Shown here: positions 8,995-17,378 of the stretch, in pieces
Position numbering within the stretch: position 1 is the stretch's first letter
Layout: every line of letters begins with the position of its first letter
Source of the DNA: JANLVJ01 sp031363945
GTDB lineage: Bacteria > Bacteroidota > Bacteroidia > Sphingobacteriales > Sphingobacteriaceae
Assembly (NCBI GenBank): GCA_031363945.1
Contig: JANLVJ010000028.1
Location: 162,412-226,411 of the forward strand
Length of the DNA stretch: 64,000 bases
Direction: 5' to 3'
Position numbers and translations under genes: made by a program
Notes under the pieces: model-generated
Seen by the model: only the letters and a program-made list of their open reading frames with translations
What the model was told of the DNA's origin: nothing
The model's database searches: none

Positions 8995-10860
8995 ATGCCT
9001 GAAATTTCTTACCTGCTCAGCTTTGAGCAGGCCCCTTCGCATTATATTGACGTCACCCTGAATCTGACAGGTTTTGAGTCTGGTTTACTTGAATTGAAAA
9101 TGGCTGTATGGACCCCTGGTTCGTATCTGGTCAGAGAGTATGCTAAAAATCTGGTTTACATCGAACGGTTTGACCATACAGGTAAGTGGCGGCCTCTAAC
9201 TAAAACTAGCAAAAACACATTCAGGCTAATAACTGAAGATCACCAGGCTCAAATCAGGTATCGTATTTATGCTGCCGAACTTACCGTTAGAACTTCTTAT
9301 GTAGACCAGTTTCATGCATATCTGAATGGCGCAGGAATTTTTTTATATGTTGAGGGTTATCAGCATCTGATACATAATGTTAGGGTAAAACCAGATTCTA
9401 ATTGGCACGATTGGGCTGTTTCATTTCCTGTGAAAATACAAGAGACTGACAGTAGTGATTTAACGGATGATATTAATGCCGGAATATTGCCTGCTCAGGC
9501 AGATGGCTTATCGGATGATTCTTTCTTTATCCGACCGGCTGAATTCATTGATCGGCCGGCTGAAACAGATCGTGTTAAATTGGGGCTTCCGCCTGTTCTT
9601 CACTATCATACTACAAATTTTACGGCGCTAATTGATGCTCCCCTGTCACTGGGTAATTTTAGTAAGCTCGACTTTACTGCTTTGGGCATACCCCATAAAA
9701 TGATTTTTTATAATTGTCCAGATGTTTTTAAGGCTTCAATTGAAGATGAGTTGATCAGGATTATTGAAACCGAAGCCAGAATCTTTGGGGTACATCCAGT
9801 AAACTCTTATCTGTTTCAGGTATATGGTCATATGGTAGGGCGGGGAGGTCTCGAACATTCAAATTCCTGTTCTCTGATGATAGCCCCTGATAAAATTGGT
9901 AATTTTGATCGCAGGGAATACCTTTTATTACTGGCGCATGAATATTTTCACCTTTGGAACGGGAAGCGGCTCTGCCCAGATGAATTGTATGTTTTTGATT
10001 ATGAAAGAGAAAATCATACCCGGCTTTTATGGGTGGTTGAAGGCTTCACCAGTTATTATGAGAGTCAGATACTTCTCAGGGCGGGTTTGATCACTACAGA
10101 AATTTATCTTGAACTGCTTGAAAAATCTATTACCCAATACCTTAACCTGCCAGGCAGGCATATACAGTCACTCGCCGATTCAAGTTTTGATGCCTGGATT
10201 AAGTTTTACCTGCCCAATGAGAATTCTGCCAATACAACAGTCTCTTACTATCAGAAGGGTAGTCTTGCGGCAATGATACTCGACCTTAAAATTATTGGCC
10301 AGACCCAGGGTAAGTTTTCGCTTGATTCAGTAATGAAGATTTTATATCAGGAAATTTATCTTCAGCAGCATAGGGGTTATACGAATGAGGATGTGAAGGC
10401 CGTTTTGGCCAAATTTATTTCAGACGGATTAGATTTATTTTTTGAAGAGGTAATTGACGGGCTAGCGGAAATAGATTTTAATGAAATACTTGGAACTGCC
10501 GGCCTGAAACTGCAGGCTGAATTCTCAGACCTGTCAACTGCGTATCTTGGTATCTCTGTACATAAGGAACTACATACAATCTTACAGGTAAGGGCAGGTA
10601 GTCCGGCAAATATAGCTGGTTTAAGTGCAGGTGATGAGCTTGTTTCTATCGATGGTGAAAAATTTAATTCTCTTACCGACCAGCTAGGCAGCAAACTTCC
10701 GGGTCAGGTAATTCAGATTGAATTAAAGCGGGCTGGTGCATTGCATAGGCTGTCGGTTTTGCTTACATCGAGCCCCCAGACAGCTTTTACACTACGAAAA
10801 GTTACAGTATTAAACAGTCTACAACATCAGGTATACCATGAATGGCTTAATGCCCGTTAA
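8995..10860 (+). CDS. M61 family metallopeptidase with PDZ domain
   Basis: A 621-residue peptidase. The N-terminal M61 domain (about residues 1-170) precedes the zinc site HEYFHLWNGKRLCP, with His315 and His319 as zinc ligands and Glu316 as catalytic base; EGFTSYYE near residue 350 supplies the third ligand. A PDZ domain follows at about 515-590 (YLGIS, then AGSPANIAGLSAGDELVSI). M61 members are glycyl-type aminopeptidases. There is no signal peptide at this start, so a cytoplasmic site is likely unless the start is elsewhere. It lies 21 bases after the DUF1501 gene and may be co-transcribed. Confidence 0.93.
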   Translation: MPEISYLLSFEQAPSHYIDVTLNLTGFESGLLELKMAVWTPGSYLVREYAKNLVYIERFDHTGKWRPLTKTSKNTFRLITEDHQAQIRYRIYAAELTVRTSYVDQFHAYLNGAGIFLYVEGYQHLIHNVRVKPDSNWHDWAVSFPVKIQETDSSDLTDDINAGILPAQADGLSDDSFFIRPAEFIDRPAETDRVKLGLPPVLHYHTTNFTALIDAPLSLGNFSKLDFTALGIPHKMIFYNCPDVFKASIEDELIRIIETEARIFGVHPVNSYLFQVYGHMVGRGGLEHSNSCSLMIAPDKIGNFDRREYLLLLAHEYFHLWNGKRLCPDELYVFDYERENHTRLLWVVEGFTSYYESQILLRAGLITTEIYLELLEKSITQYLNLPGRHIQSLADSSFDAWIKFYLPNENSANTTVSYYQKGSLAAMILDLKIIGQTQGKFSLDSVMKILYQEIYLQQHRGYTNEDVKAVLAKFISDGLDLFFEEVIDGLAEIDFNEILGTAGLKLQAEFSDLSTAYLGISVHKELHTILQVRAGSPANIAGLSAGDELVSIDGEKFNSLTDQLGSKLPGQVIQIELKRAGALHRLSVLLTSSPQTAFTLRKVTVLNSLQHQVYHEWLNAR

Positions 10861-10919
10861 ACATTTTGTGAAACTTTTATAATACAATACCTGTAAACAG
10901 GCCTACCCAAACGAACGAA

Positions 10920-12458
10920 GTGAAAGCAGTAAAAAAACAAAGAGCTATACTTAGTTCATTAAAAATTCCTTTTTTAGTTTTTTGTCTTTTTCTACTTCCT
11001 TTAGCTGGATTTAGTCAGTGCGTGGTTAAAAAGCCTACCCTGATCTATACAGGAACTCTCCCAGATACGATTTGTATCAATAGCCCGGTAAACTATTTGA
11101 TTACGAATGTAAAGCCTGACAATAGTTCGTATAGCCTGAGTTATAGTTTTGACGGCATCACATATTCGGCTGCCCCAGTTAAAATTGATACGCTGACAGC
11201 CGCAAACTACAACATTTATATACGCCAATCTCTAATCTCGTCCCCATCAACATGTAGTGCTTTTAGTAATTTCAGTATAGTTATTTTGCCGGCTCCACCT
11301 GCCATCAAAGGTGTTAAACCGAGACCAAACTTTCCTGCCGACCCGCTGAATCGAACCCTGTTTGTATGTGAGGGGTATTCATATAACCTGAATGATTCTA
11401 TTAATGGTCCTGATCCGGGTTATAGTCTTAAGTGGACAGCAACCAACGCTTCGGGTAATACTGTTCCCTTTACTGGAATACTGTCAAAAGTGAAATATAC
11501 GGGCCGTGATACGTCATTTTTTGTGCGTAATTATGCTCCTGGCTCTTGTGCAGGTAAAAACGATACCATAATAGTATCGGTTTTGCCGATGCCACATATG
11601 CGTAATTCACCCTCACAATATCAGGTCTGTGAAACAAAGCCAGTCACTTTCACGGCTCTTGATGTGCATACAGGAAATGACCCTAAATATGACTGGTATA
11701 TTAATGACACGTTAAAGATTGCAAAAAGTGGCCCTGTCTACCTGTTAAGTCCGAATCCTTATAAGTCGGGGCAGAAAGTGAAAGTTTACTATATTGTTCA
11801 CATCAGTAAAGATGCGCCTTACTATCATTGTGATAGTGTTGGGCCTCCGACAGGGGGGAAATTCGTTTCAGATACGATCAGTATAAAGATTCTTCCGCTA
11901 TCCAAACAACCATTCCCTTATGGTCCTGTCATCGTTTACCAGGGCCAGAAGAATGCCTTCTATCAGGTTCCGCTTGATACAACTCTTACCTATAGCTGGA
12001 GAGTGAGTAATCCTAAGAATGAGACCATTTCATTTGCTAATAATACTGCCAGGGTGAATTATAGCGACTCTCTTGATTTTTCATCAAATCATGAAATAAT
12101 TGATACAATAGTTCTCACTGTGAGAAATACCTGTGACAGTATCCAGGGCCGGTTGGTTGTGCATATCAGACCTTATCTGAAACCTATCAATATCCTAACC
12201 CCAAACGGTGATGGGATAAATGACAAATGGGTGATTTATAATATTGATAATGATGCTTACAAGAGTAACCAGATTATGATTTATGACCGATATGGTAGTA
12301 TGGTTTTCAAGGCAAGTAATTATACCAATTATACAGGCTGGGATGGCACTTTTAATGGTCGACCCCTGTCAGAAGGTACCTATTACTATATTATCTTGTT
12401 TAAAGAAGACACGTTTACCAAGACGCTCAAGGGCTATATTAATATTTTAAGGAAATAA
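10920..12458 (+). CDS. Secreted protein with type B gliding-associated sorting domain
   Basis: A 512-residue protein read from a GTG start. A signal peptide ends near residue 32 (LPLAGFSQC). The middle consists of Ig-like or PKD-like beta segments rich in Cys pairs. The last 90 residues are the gliding-motility-associated C-terminal domain (LTPNGDGINDKW, IYDRYG, GWDGTFNG, GTYYYII), the type B sorting tail of type IX secretion. The next gene, 10 bases on, encodes a PorP/SprF protein; such pairs are typical, and PorP/SprF proteins are thought to anchor or translocate the type B cargo. Substrate or binding role is unknown. Confidence 0.92.
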   Translation: MKAVKKQRAILSSLKIPFLVFCLFLLPLAGFSQCVVKKPTLIYTGTLPDTICINSPVNYLITNVKPDNSSYSLSYSFDGITYSAAPVKIDTLTAANYNIYIRQSLISSPSTCSAFSNFSIVILPAPPAIKGVKPRPNFPADPLNRTLFVCEGYSYNLNDSINGPDPGYSLKWTATNASGNTVPFTGILSKVKYTGRDTSFFVRNYAPGSCAGKNDTIIVSVLPMPHMRNSPSQYQVCETKPVTFTALDVHTGNDPKYDWYINDTLKIAKSGPVYLLSPNPYKSGQKVKVYYIVHISKDAPYYHCDSVGPPTGGKFVSDTISIKILPLSKQPFPYGPVIVYQGQKNAFYQVPLDTTLTYSWRVSNPKNETISFANNTARVNYSDSLDFSSNHEIIDTIVLTVRNTCDSIQGRLVVHIRPYLKPINILTPNGDGINDKWVIYNIDNDAYKSNQIMIYDRYGSMVFKASNYTNYTGWDGTFNGRPLSEGTYYYIILFKEDTFTKTLKGYINILRK

Positions 12459-12468
12459 GCTGTAACCT

Positions 12469-13440
12469 ATGATCTTTTCTTTCTTTCAGCGACAAATTCT
12501 TCTTGTATTGTTTTTACTGCTGGTGTTGGTAAGCCCGCTTAAAGCGCAGTTTAATCTGCCAATGATCAATCAGTATTATACTAATCCGTATTTATGGAAT
12601 CCGGCTCAGGCAGGTGGTTATGATTATCCAGTTGTTTATCTGACGTATAAAGATCAATGGACAGGGGTTGACGGGCATCCTACCGTTTCTTCTTTTACGG
12701 CAAATGCTCCGGTTTTTAAATCTTCGGGTATTGGTATTAATGTTTATAATGATCAGTCAGGTTTTTTAAGCCGCACCAAGGCAGTGCTTAGTTTTTCTCA
12801 AACTGTCTTTATAGATGCTGAAAAGCAGTATATCTCTTTTGGCGTTTCTGGTGGTATCATTGACCAAAGAATTAATCTGGGTCAGGTTTCAGGTGAAAAG
12901 GGTAAACCTGTTGACCCAATTGCCTTGGGCTATAATATTAACAGGCCCCTATATCCAGATCTTGATTTTGGTATTGCCTATCACCTGAGGGGGCTTGATG
13001 TAGATTTTGTTCTACCTAATCTGATAAAATATGCGAAATATACCCAGTCATTAAGTTCAAGTTTTACAGGACTGCCCGTTTTCTTTTCTTCAATAGGTTA
13101 TAATTTCAATCTAAGCGATGCCTGGGATCTGCATCCAAAACTTGCTATGAGAAAAATTGATGGTTTCACTAATCAATTTGATATAAGTGCCCTTTTGACC
13201 TACAATGGTGCGGTTTCTTTGGGGGCATTTTATCATTCTGATCAGACTTTCTCAGTAAGTCTTGGCTTTATGATCAATAAATCACTCGATATTAATTATG
13301 CTTATACCCAGAATAATTCAGCACTGCAACAATACTTTGGCAATACACACGAAATAAGTATCGGTTATCACTTCTATAAAGGTCGAGATAGCCGTTCAAG
13401 TAAAAATCTGCTCATGAGATGCCCTCATGTGGTAAAATAA
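12469..13440 (+). CDS. PorP/SprF family type IX secretion membrane protein
   Basis: A 323-residue protein with a signal peptide (cleaved after about residue 27, SPLKAQ) followed by the PorP/SprF hallmark QYYTNPYLWNPAQAG and repeated beta-strand segments of an outer-membrane barrel, ending in ISIGYHFY. The gene starts 10 bases after a type B cargo gene. In this family the partner is normally encoded next door, so it most likely serves the 10920-12458 product. Confidence 0.93.
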   Translation: MIFSFFQRQILLVLFLLLVLVSPLKAQFNLPMINQYYTNPYLWNPAQAGGYDYPVVYLTYKDQWTGVDGHPTVSSFTANAPVFKSSGIGINVYNDQSGFLSRTKAVLSFSQTVFIDAEKQYISFGVSGGIIDQRINLGQVSGEKGKPVDPIALGYNINRPLYPDLDFGIAYHLRGLDVDFVLPNLIKYAKYTQSLSSSFTGLPVFFSSIGYNFNLSDAWDLHPKLAMRKIDGFTNQFDISALLTYNGAVSLGAFYHSDQTFSVSLGFMINKSLDINYAYTQNNSALQQYFGNTHEISIGYHFYKGRDSRSSKNLLMRCPHVVK

Positions 13441-13465
13441 CCCGAGATTGATAAAAATTTCGTGA

Positions 13466-14155
13466 ATGCCATCATTAAACCGACTTCGCTTTATTAGTAG
13501 AATTGATTCGCATCATCGCTTACTGGTCTCCGTAGCTGTTTCAATCCTTACTTTCTTTCTGATCAGAAATTCAATTTCATTACAAATGGCGCTTATGGTC
13601 TCCTGGGATGTATTTGTATTCTCAGTGATTTCGCTCGTATGGCTTCTTTTCATTGTTGCCAAACCCTGGCAGGTACAAAGGCTGGCAGGGGCACAGGATA
13701 GCAGCCGGGGGTTTATTTTTTTACTCGTAACACTTGCTGCAATGGCAAGCGTATTTGCTGTCATCATTTTATTGCAAACATCAGCACATCTATCGCAAAA
13801 ACAAGTACTTCATCATGTTTTGTTAGCGATCTTATCAGTCGTATGTTCCTGGGTGCTGCTACATACAATTTTTGCCCTCAGGTATGCACATATTTTCTAT
13901 GAAAGTTTAAAATCTGATGATGATGGGCATCAATGTGGCTCAGGTCTTCTTTTTCCTGAAGAGAAATCACCCGACTACCTCGATTTTGCCTATTTTTCAT
14001 TCGTGGTGGGTATGACCTTTCAGGTTTCAGATGTCGAAATATCATCAAGGCGCATCAGAAGACTTACCCTTGCCCATAGTCTGCTCTCATTTATGTTTAA
14101 TACGGTAATTGTGGCACTGAGTATAAATGTTGTTTCAGGCCTGATTGCGCATTAA
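13466..14155 (+). CDS. DUF1345 integral membrane protein
   Basis: A 229-residue protein with about five membrane helices. The DUF1345 signature is seen as HTIFALRYAHIFY followed by DYLDFAYFSFVVGMTFQVSDVEI and the C-terminal LLSFMFNTVIVALSIN helix. The family has no known function. It converges on the DUF4442 gene, and the two stop codons overlap by 4 bases at 14152-14155. Confidence 0.9.
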   Translation: MPSLNRLRFISRIDSHHRLLVSVAVSILTFFLIRNSISLQMALMVSWDVFVFSVISLVWLLFIVAKPWQVQRLAGAQDSSRGFIFLLVTLAAMASVFAVIILLQTSAHLSQKQVLHHVLLAILSVVCSWVLLHTIFALRYAHIFYESLKSDDDGHQCGSGLLFPEEKSPDYLDFAYFSFVVGMTFQVSDVEISSRRIRRLTLAHSLLSFMFNTVIVALSINVVSGLIAH

Positions 14156-14661
14156 ACCTTCGTTCGCACTTTTGCCCATGGCTTTACCTGCCATGTGACC
14201 CTGGCTGTACAGATTACTCTGTCGCCAGTATCAGTTACGGTAAGATTAAACGTATGAACAACTGAATCTCCCAGTAAGAGGGGTTTTAAGATCTGTTCTT
14301 CTGCCTGAGATTTTGATAGACCGAATGAGGCGATTACTGCCGATTTTGCCTGGTAAACATATTCCATCTCTAACTTCTGCAGTATAATACGGTAGGCTGA
14401 AGCATCAAGCACATTCATTAATTGCAAACCACAGGTATACTCACATAAAGTTGCCAGGGCACAGGCATGCACACCTTTGATATGATTCAGGTTAGCTTTT
14501 CGGTAAGGGAGCATGATATTCAGCTCCTGATCAGAAACGGCAAGAATCACCAGTTTATGTGGCCCATTAAACGGTATCATACGCCAGAGCAGTCTGTTTA
14601 AAAGCCAGAGGTAGAATGAAGAATGTTTGGCCTTATTGAGAAGCTCATTTAATTTTTTCAC
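14152..14661 (-). CDS. DUF4442 hot-dog-fold thioesterase-like protein
   Basis: A 169-residue protein of the DUF4442 type, whose members have a hot-dog fold and are annotated as putative acyl-CoA thioesterases. Visible hallmarks are MLPYRKANLNHIKGVHACALATLCEY (about residues 50-75), including the conserved Asn-His. It is 5 bases downstream of the short-chain dehydrogenase gene and close to the beta-oxidation operon, which supports an acyl-CoA-related role by context only. Confidence 0.75.
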   Translation of the reverse strand: MKKLNELLNKAKHSSFYLWLLNRLLWRMIPFNGPHKLVILAVSDQELNIMLPYRKANLNHIKGVHACALATLCEYTCGLQLMNVLDASAYRIILQKLEMEYVYQAKSAVIASFGLSKSQAEEQILKPLLLGDSVVHTFNLTVTDTGDRVICTARVTWQVKPWAKVRTKV

Positions 14662-14666
14662 AGCGC

Positions 14667-15491
14667 TTAAATATAGAAATCAGGTTGAAGATCTGAATCA
14701 GTTATTGTTGGGTCAACCTTATACTTTTCAAGATCGGTTACACCGATAGAGTTAAGAACTGCTGAATCAATAAAGAAATTTCCACTGCAGGTTCTGGCAT
14801 CCCGGCCCAGAATTTCAAAAACGGCATCAGCTACAATTTCTGGCTTTCTTGATCTTCTGATAATATTCTCACCCCCCAGTAAATTAGTGATTACCGCTGT
14901 AGCAATTGTTGTTTCTGGCCAGATGCTATTAAAAGCAACTTTTCCCTTAAATTCTTCAGCCATGCCCAAGGTTACCATACTCATGCCGAATTTTGACATT
15001 GTATAGGCAACATGAGGCCCAAACCATTCAGCCCGCATTGATAGTGGGGGTGAGAGTGTCAGCACATGTGGGTTTTTTGCCTTGAGTAAATACGGAAGAC
15101 AAATTCTGGCACATAAGAAAGTTCCGCGGGTATTAATGGTGCTTATTAAATCGTAGCGCTTCATGTCAATATCAAGACTTCCGCTGAGATTTATCGCACT
15201 GGCATTATTAATTAAAATGTCGATGCCTCCGAATTTTTCTACAGTTTCATTTACGGCTGCCTGTACCTGTTCTTCAAATCTAATGTCTACCGCTATGGCC
15301 AGAGACTGTCCACCAGCCTGGCGCATATCTGCTGCCGCGGTATAAATAGTACCCGGAAGTTTAGGGTTATCAGTGACTGTTTTTGCTGCAATTATGATTA
15401 TTGCACCTTCAGCGGCTAGTCTTAAACCTATGGCATGACCTATACCCCTGCTAGACCCGGTTATAAAGACAATTTTTCCTTTAAATGACAT
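14667..15491 (-). CDS. Short-chain dehydrogenase (HSDL2-like)
   Basis: An NAD(P)-dependent oxidoreductase of 274 residues from the ATG at 15491; the longer frame from 15542 adds 17 residues before the nucleotide fold and is less likely. The dinucleotide motif is TGSSRGIG, then NNAS (about 100), a serine in TLSPP and the catalytic YTMSK. The C-terminal half resembles hydroxysteroid dehydrogenase-like protein 2, but no sterol-carrier domain is attached. It is divergent from the acyl-CoA ligase gene, 90 bases away, which suggests a lipid-related substrate. The exact substrate is not evident. Confidence 0.88.
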   Translation of the reverse strand: MSFKGKIVFITGSSRGIGHAIGLRLAAEGAIIIIAAKTVTDNPKLPGTIYTAAADMRQAGGQSLAIAVDIRFEEQVQAAVNETVEKFGGIDILINNASAINLSGSLDIDMKRYDLISTINTRGTFLCARICLPYLLKAKNPHVLTLSPPLSMRAEWFGPHVAYTMSKFGMSMVTLGMAEEFKGKVAFNSIWPETTIATAVITNLLGGENIIRRSRKPEIVADAVFEILGRDARTCSGNFFIDSAVLNSIGVTDLEKYKVDPTITDSDLQPDFYI

Positions 15492-15580
15492 GATTGAATA
15501 TCGGTTAAATTGTGGGTTAAATCTAATAGGATTGAAATTCAACTAGTATATTTAAACCCATCGTAAAGAAAAATCATCCT

Positions 15581-17347
15581 ATGGAAGTTACCCGCGTTTT
15601 TGACCTGCTGGCATATAGTAAAGAAAAATTTTCGCTTGTCGATATGCTGGCAGCAAAAGGGCCCTCTGGTTGGAAAAAACATTCTACGGCTGAGGTTATC
15701 ACTAAGTCAAATGCAATAAGTTTTGCACTCATGTCCAAAGGCGTTAAAAAGGATGATAAAATTGCCATCATGTCAACAAACCGGCCCGAATGGAATTTTG
15801 TCGATATGGGTATTATGCAACTAGGCGCTATAACTGTTCCACTGTACCCCACCCTTGCTGAAAATGACCTGGCCTTTATTTCAAAAGATGCAGGAATTCA
15901 AATTTTCTTTGTTGAAAATGAAGTATTGTATGAAAAATTGAATAAGGTATTGAAAGCTTCAGCAATTACTGCAGAAATCTATACCTTCGAAAAAGTAACA
16001 GGGGCTTCTCATTATGCCAGCATCAATGCAAGTGCTGCTGCAAATAATTATGAAGAGCTCGAAGCACGAAAAGCTGCTGTTCTACCAGATGATCTCCTGA
16101 CCCTGATTTATACTTCAGGCACAACGGGTGATCCTAAGGGCGTAATGCTCAGTCATCATAATCTTGTAAGTAATTTCAAAGCTTCTGCTGCCCTTGTGCC
16201 CCCCGAAACGCATAGAAGTCTGAGCTTTTTGCCCCTTTCGCATATATTCGAACGTATGGTGAACTATCTCTATATGTATAGTGGCATTTCTATTTACTAT
16301 GCTGAAAATATGGATAGTATTGTAGCAAATCTGAATGAAGTAAATCCAAATCTGTTCACGACAGTTCCCCGTCTGCTTGAAAAGGTGTATGATAAGATTG
16401 TCAGTAAGGGGAAAGAACTCAAAGGCATTAAAAAGGTACTATTTTTTTGGGCACTTGATCTTGGGCTCAGATTTGAACCCGAAGGTAAAAATGGTTGGTT
16501 CTATGAAACCCAGTTGAAAATTGCCAGAAAGCTCGTATTTGTAAAATGGCAGGCTGCACTGGGTGGTAGTATGAAGGCCATTGTTTCAGGAGGTGCAGCC
16601 CTGCAGCCAAGGCTTGCGAGAGTGTTTTCTGCTGCAGGCATAAATGTCATGGAGGGTTACGGGCTCTCCGAGACATCACCTGTTATCTCGGTTAATACAA
16701 CTGCTCCTGGTTTTACCCGATTTGGTACAGTTGGCAAGGTCATTGCAGAAGTTTCTGTGAAAATTGCCAGTGACGGAGAAATTATTGTCAAAGGTCCAAA
16801 TGTGATGATAGGATACTATAAAAATCCTGAAAAGACCATTGAGGCAATAGATGCTGATGGTTTTTTTCATACGGGAGATATTGGTGAAATAGATGCAGAC
16901 GGATTTCTTAAAATTACAGACCGGAAAAAAGAAATTTTTAAAACTTCAGGAGGTAAATATGTATCACCCGGAGAATTAGAAAATAAATTCAAGGAATCAC
17001 CTTTTATTGAGCAAATGCTCGTTGTGGGTGAAGGGCAACGTTTTCCTTCAGCCCTGATAGTTCCAGCGTTTGAACACCTGAAAAGTTGGGCTGCATTTAA
17101 AGGTATTGAGTTTCTTTCAAATGAAGCACTGGTGAAAGATGCATTGGTAATTGAAAAATACCAGAAAGAAATTGATGAATATAATGCAGAATTTGGCAAC
17201 TGGGAACAAATAAAGAAATTCATATTGCTATCACAAGAATGGTCGATTGATGGGGGTGAGATGACCCCCAAGCTCAGTGTTAAAAGAAAAGTGGTGATGG
17301 AGAAATTTAAAAAGGAAGTTGAATCTATTTACGCAGTTAAAAACTAA
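15581..17347 (+). CDS. Long-chain fatty-acid CoA ligase
   Basis: A 588-residue AMP-forming ligase that activates fatty acids to acyl-CoA. Motifs in order: YTSGTTGDPKGVMLSH (AMP-binding, about residue 185), YGLSETSPV (about 360), TGDIGEIDADGFLKITDRKKE (about 430), then GGKYVSPGELE. It is the first gene of a plus-strand beta-oxidation set and is followed 31 bases later by the fused dehydrogenase/hydratase gene. Chain-length preference cannot be read from the sequence. Confidence 0.94.
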   Translation: MEVTRVFDLLAYSKEKFSLVDMLAAKGPSGWKKHSTAEVITKSNAISFALMSKGVKKDDKIAIMSTNRPEWNFVDMGIMQLGAITVPLYPTLAENDLAFISKDAGIQIFFVENEVLYEKLNKVLKASAITAEIYTFEKVTGASHYASINASAAANNYEELEARKAAVLPDDLLTLIYTSGTTGDPKGVMLSHHNLVSNFKASAALVPPETHRSLSFLPLSHIFERMVNYLYMYSGISIYYAENMDSIVANLNEVNPNLFTTVPRLLEKVYDKIVSKGKELKGIKKVLFFWALDLGLRFEPEGKNGWFYETQLKIARKLVFVKWQAALGGSMKAIVSGGAALQPRLARVFSAAGINVMEGYGLSETSPVISVNTTAPGFTRFGTVGKVIAEVSVKIASDGEIIVKGPNVMIGYYKNPEKTIEAIDADGFFHTGDIGEIDADGFLKITDRKKEIFKTSGGKYVSPGELENKFKESPFIEQMLVVGEGQRFPSALIVPAFEHLKSWAAFKGIEFLSNEALVKDALVIEKYQKEIDEYNAEFGNWEQIKKFILLSQEWSIDGGEMTPKLSVKRKVVMEKFKKEVESIYAVKN

Positions 17348-17378
17348 TAAACCTACCCTTAGCCAATCAATAATAACA

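Noticed and set aside
17319..17378. Upstream start of the fused beta-oxidation enzyme
   Set aside because: It lies inside the end of the acyl-CoA ligase gene and adds residues before the nucleotide fold, unlike the family.
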